A DNA stretch of 6,597 bases, taken from Candidatus Zixiibacteriota bacterium. GTDB taxonomy: Bacteria > Zixibacteria > MSB-5A5 > GN15 > PGXB01. The notes below the pieces were generated by a model. The model worked only from the letters and a program-made list of their open reading frames with translations, searched no databases and was not told where the DNA came from. Below are positions 5,901-6,597 of this stretch, in pieces. The translations under genes and the position numbers were made by a program. Within the stretch, counting starts at the first letter, position 1, and every line of letters begins with the position of its first letter. Where the stretch lies: the NCBI GenBank assembly GCA_020345705.1, contig CP070766.1, positions 1,893,165 to 1,899,761 on the forward strand. The letters are read 5' to 3'.

Positions 5901-6597
5901 CCGGGTGTGAAGGATCAGTGATATCTAAAACACACAGATACCTGTAGTATGCAAGAAACGCAAAATCGCCCCTTACCGCCACGGCACGACAGTAACTTGG
6001 CGTTATATATTCGCTCATGGGTTGGGGATTGGTCGGGTCGGAGACGTCTATTATCAGAAGACCGCTGTCGTGAACCAGATATGCAACTGCATCATCAACC
6101 GCGATCTTTTCGGCGTCCAGATCGGGATCATAATAGTTGCCGATAACTTCCGGAGCGGCGGGATCACTTATGTCAACGATATTTAAACCTGAGTTCCAGC
6201 AGGACAGATATGCCAGGGTGTCGGCCACAAAACCGTAGCGGACGCTGCCGGTGGCGGCTGCCTCGCCCGTGACATAAATGCTTTCCGGGGCGGTGGCGTC
6301 AAATATCCTGAACCCATAATATATGCCGGCAGTGTAAATGAAATGATCCTGCACAAAATAATCGTATGCATAGTAGTCATGACTGGCCATGAGTACGGGG
6401 TCTTCGGGGTCGGCGACGTTTATGATCCTGAGGCTGTCGGCATTAAGATAGGCCATCGTGTCACAGACGAAAATTCTTGTCGAAGATTTGCATGAGAATT
6501 GAGAGATAAGAACAGGCGAATCGGGATGACTTACATCAACAACCTGCATGCCTTCACCCTGCACTGCCAGGAAGGCAAGGTCGTTTGCGACGTGAAC
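2923..6597 (-). CDS. Large LVIVD-repeat surface protein with T9SS-type C-terminal sorting domain (5' end outside window)
   Basis: 1224 residues are visible and the frame is open through the right window edge. The first internal GTG (6564) is not a real start, because the 11 codons before it (VHVANDLAFLA) complete a repeat. Numbered from the window edge, residues 1-392 hold about ten LVIVD-type repeats, each about 40 residues, with a xxVYVA strand then a (I/V)(I/V)(D/N)(V/I)(S/A)DP turn; these form beta-propeller-like folds. Residues 399-526 are a CARDB-like adhesion domain ending VVEEMDEDNNT. Residues 531-738 are an unassigned Cys-rich region with LPPCG, SRSWV, YGFC and DRACDIVYSSN. Residues 739-1121 are a mirrored A-B-B-A set of modules with two GWNL units inside. 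Residues 1132-1224 are a Por/FlgD-like sorting domain: NYPNPFNP, then YNILGKKV, IIWNGLD, ASGVYF and a final KMLLLK. Such tails direct proteins through the type IX secretion system to the cell surface. No catalytic motif is seen, so a binding, adhesion or structural role is likely. The signal peptide should lie in the missing part. Confidence 0.9.
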   Translation of the reverse strand, partial: VHVANDLAFLAVQGEGMQVVDVSHPDSPVLISQFSCKSSTRIFVCDTMAYLNADSLRIINVADPEDPVLMASHDYYAYDYFVQDHFIYTAGIYYGFRIFDATAPESIYVTGEAAATGSVRYGFVADTLAYLSCWNSGLNIVDISDPAAPEVIGNYYDPDLDAEKIAVDDAVAYLVHDSGLLIIDVSDPTNPQPMSEYITPSYCRAVAVRGDFAFLAYYRYLCVLDITDPSHPDSVPCLEFDTYPDVIKLEDTLAYAFGTLHMNIVNIADPTNPSVVSHYRTASTVRDVCIKGNMVYVAGGSTDLEMIDVSDPTVPQQVFRYRSGDIFIQAMDIRDTTLFIAGVPGVALINIADPESPWIRGVYDTPGTPRDIYVLDSTIYVMDYGSFMILRETSWIGQPDLAFDSLDITFFSPDSVLFYYRIKNVGAQPANLEGPTDVSIDNVNIMAYVSTDTIYINGNDMIAGFYTVRESPAGVLVPGDTISGIVPVQINVDTSSFKYLTLKIDATDVVEEMDEDNNTAAAPLTWICYPDLPDPVFAVESCGEIYYWDEGYGYHYDFSVPNRDEFPDELFKPAPNLPPCGTNPNSSRSWVNIRDKYGSNVYGFCILDESQDLNDVWFGRPYYMSIPDSVYLTIWDRACDIVYSSNLVATGGVSFEPFVRYTDGDVDTTLYEPTEICVELTIRDADTIIVDGGRWADDQLCFDALGTGHYLIIGRAQNSCGTQSFYLYADIYMPIVQPTSEWINVHCDNPMLNYVPLRPGDTIEAYDADGILCGRDTVRTDGSFGFMPIYRDDESSDIVDEGAEPGDTITFKVNGIDVKTDPIVWTENGDSFELCHLFAEECLTYNLPAGWNLISWNVDYTDEATAFISDFSGCVSKVLGFDQGGLTYDPNLIEFSTLEQVDYHYGYWLRLSCDAAFEICGYPVKHDDGIAVYSGWNLAGYWPDDSLPVEDGLSSIYGCLDAVLGYDNGGLTWVPDNPDFNSLDYLKPGFGYWIRSDCDTMLAYGGFAPEAPFYAAKSGVKPVVYPSRTWMPVYGANIMIDEAEPDEGSKVEAFTEDGTLCGAGRYSNGVLKFTPVYGRDAQDRLTAGYPEEGDAVAIYVNGQRTYPAIPWYADHEPVAISNRLSYESDLIPREFSLHQNYPNPFNPNTVIDFALPRAADVKIDIYNILGKKVTSLLNGQLEAGHHSIIWNGLDSKGKETASGVYFCSMKAGEFAATRKMLLLK
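2926..3204 (-). other. Type IX secretion C-terminal sorting domain (Por/FlgD-like)
   Basis: This is the last 93 residues of the large protein. It begins REFSLHQNYPNPFNPNT, continues with DIYNILGKKV and a GHHSIIWNGLDSKGK stretch, and ends with ASGVYF and KMLLLK. It follows the standard order of this family, an FlgD-like Ig fold used as a T9SS signal in FCB bacteria. Confidence 0.88.
3235..4383 (-). repeat. Mirrored module block A-B-B-A in the large surface protein
   Basis: Two A modules (4087-4383 and 3235-3519) share an order of motifs: an S(E/R)(T)W strand, V/I-E-A-(Y/F), a DG(I/T)LCG turn, G-F/L-(F/K)F(M/T)P(I/V)Y, an acidic stretch, (E/A)PGD or EEGD, and a VNG turn followed by P and W. 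Between them lie two B modules (3835-4065 and 3580-3816). Each has SGWNL or AGWNL, GC followed by VLG(F/Y)D(Q/N)GGLT, a P-x-x-x-(D/E)F-(S/N)-(T/S)L stretch, GYW(L/I)R and a second cysteine. The two cysteines in each B module are exactly 39 residues apart. The DNA copies are divergent, so the duplication is old. The fold is not assigned. Confidence 0.7.
5422..6597 (-). repeat. Array of about ten LVIVD-type repeats (continues beyond window)
   Basis: Each unit is about 40 residues: a strand with V(A/R)(V/D)xx(D/G)xx(A/V)Y(L/V)A, then a GLxI(I/V)D(V/I)SDPxxP turn. Clear turns are VVDVSHPDSP, IINVADPEDP, IVDISDPAAP, IIDVSDPTNP, VLDITDPSHP, IVNIADPTNP, MIDVSDPTVP and LINIADPESP. The third unit (FDATAPES) is degenerate and the last (FMILRETSW) breaks off before the CARDB-like domain. 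The copies differ at DNA level. More units are expected upstream of 6597. Confidence 0.85.

Noticed and set aside
1..6597. CRISPR array, insertion sequence, tRNA or rRNA
   Set aside because: I saw no regularly spaced short direct repeats, transposase motifs, terminal inverted repeats or tRNA-like cloverleafs. The only tandem repeats are protein-coding dockerin, LVIVD and module duplications.

Overview
The window carries three genes, all on the minus strand, so they read from high to low coordinates. From 5' to 3' on that strand they are: (1) a very large secreted surface protein, cut by the right window edge (2923-6597). It has an array of LVIVD-type propeller repeats, a CARDB-like domain, several further beta-rich modules and a C-terminal type IX secretion (Por/FlgD-like) sorting domain. 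(2) A secreted C10-family (streptopain-like) cysteine protease with a propeptide, two accessory beta-sandwich domains and a C-terminal double dockerin (286-2670). (3) The first 40 residues of a PilZ-domain protein, a likely cyclic-di-GMP receptor, cut by the left window edge (1-120).

The style points to an uncultivated member of the FCB superphylum, Zixibacteria-like or a relative. The signs are the NYPNPFNP-type sorting domain, the dockerin with the DADGSGSxNLLDVT core and NYLYKSGP tail, a C10 protease with these add-on domains, and LVIVD/CARDB surface proteins. Base composition is moderately GC-rich. This is inference from protein style; no phylogenetic marker is present.

Layout: 1-120 partial PilZ gene; 121-285 spacer with the PilZ ribosome binding site, an imperfect palindrome and a weak hairpin; 286-2670 protease; 2671-2922 spacer with the protease ribosome binding site, two adjacent palindromes and a strong GC hairpin near the 3' end of the large gene; 2923-6597 large surface protein. 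No gap exceeds 300 bases. I see no tRNA, rRNA, CRISPR array, insertion sequence or attachment site.

The two large products are both exported but have different C-terminal tails: a sorting/anchoring domain on one and a calcium-binding dockerin on the other. The gaps of about 165 and 250 bases, each with possible regulatory or termination structure, suggest separately controlled genes rather than a tight operon. I do not see a clearly new multi-gene system. The most notable points are the mirrored A-B-B-A module block and an unassigned Cys-rich module in the large protein, the cysteine-bracketed dockerin, and small non-coding repeats and palindromes.
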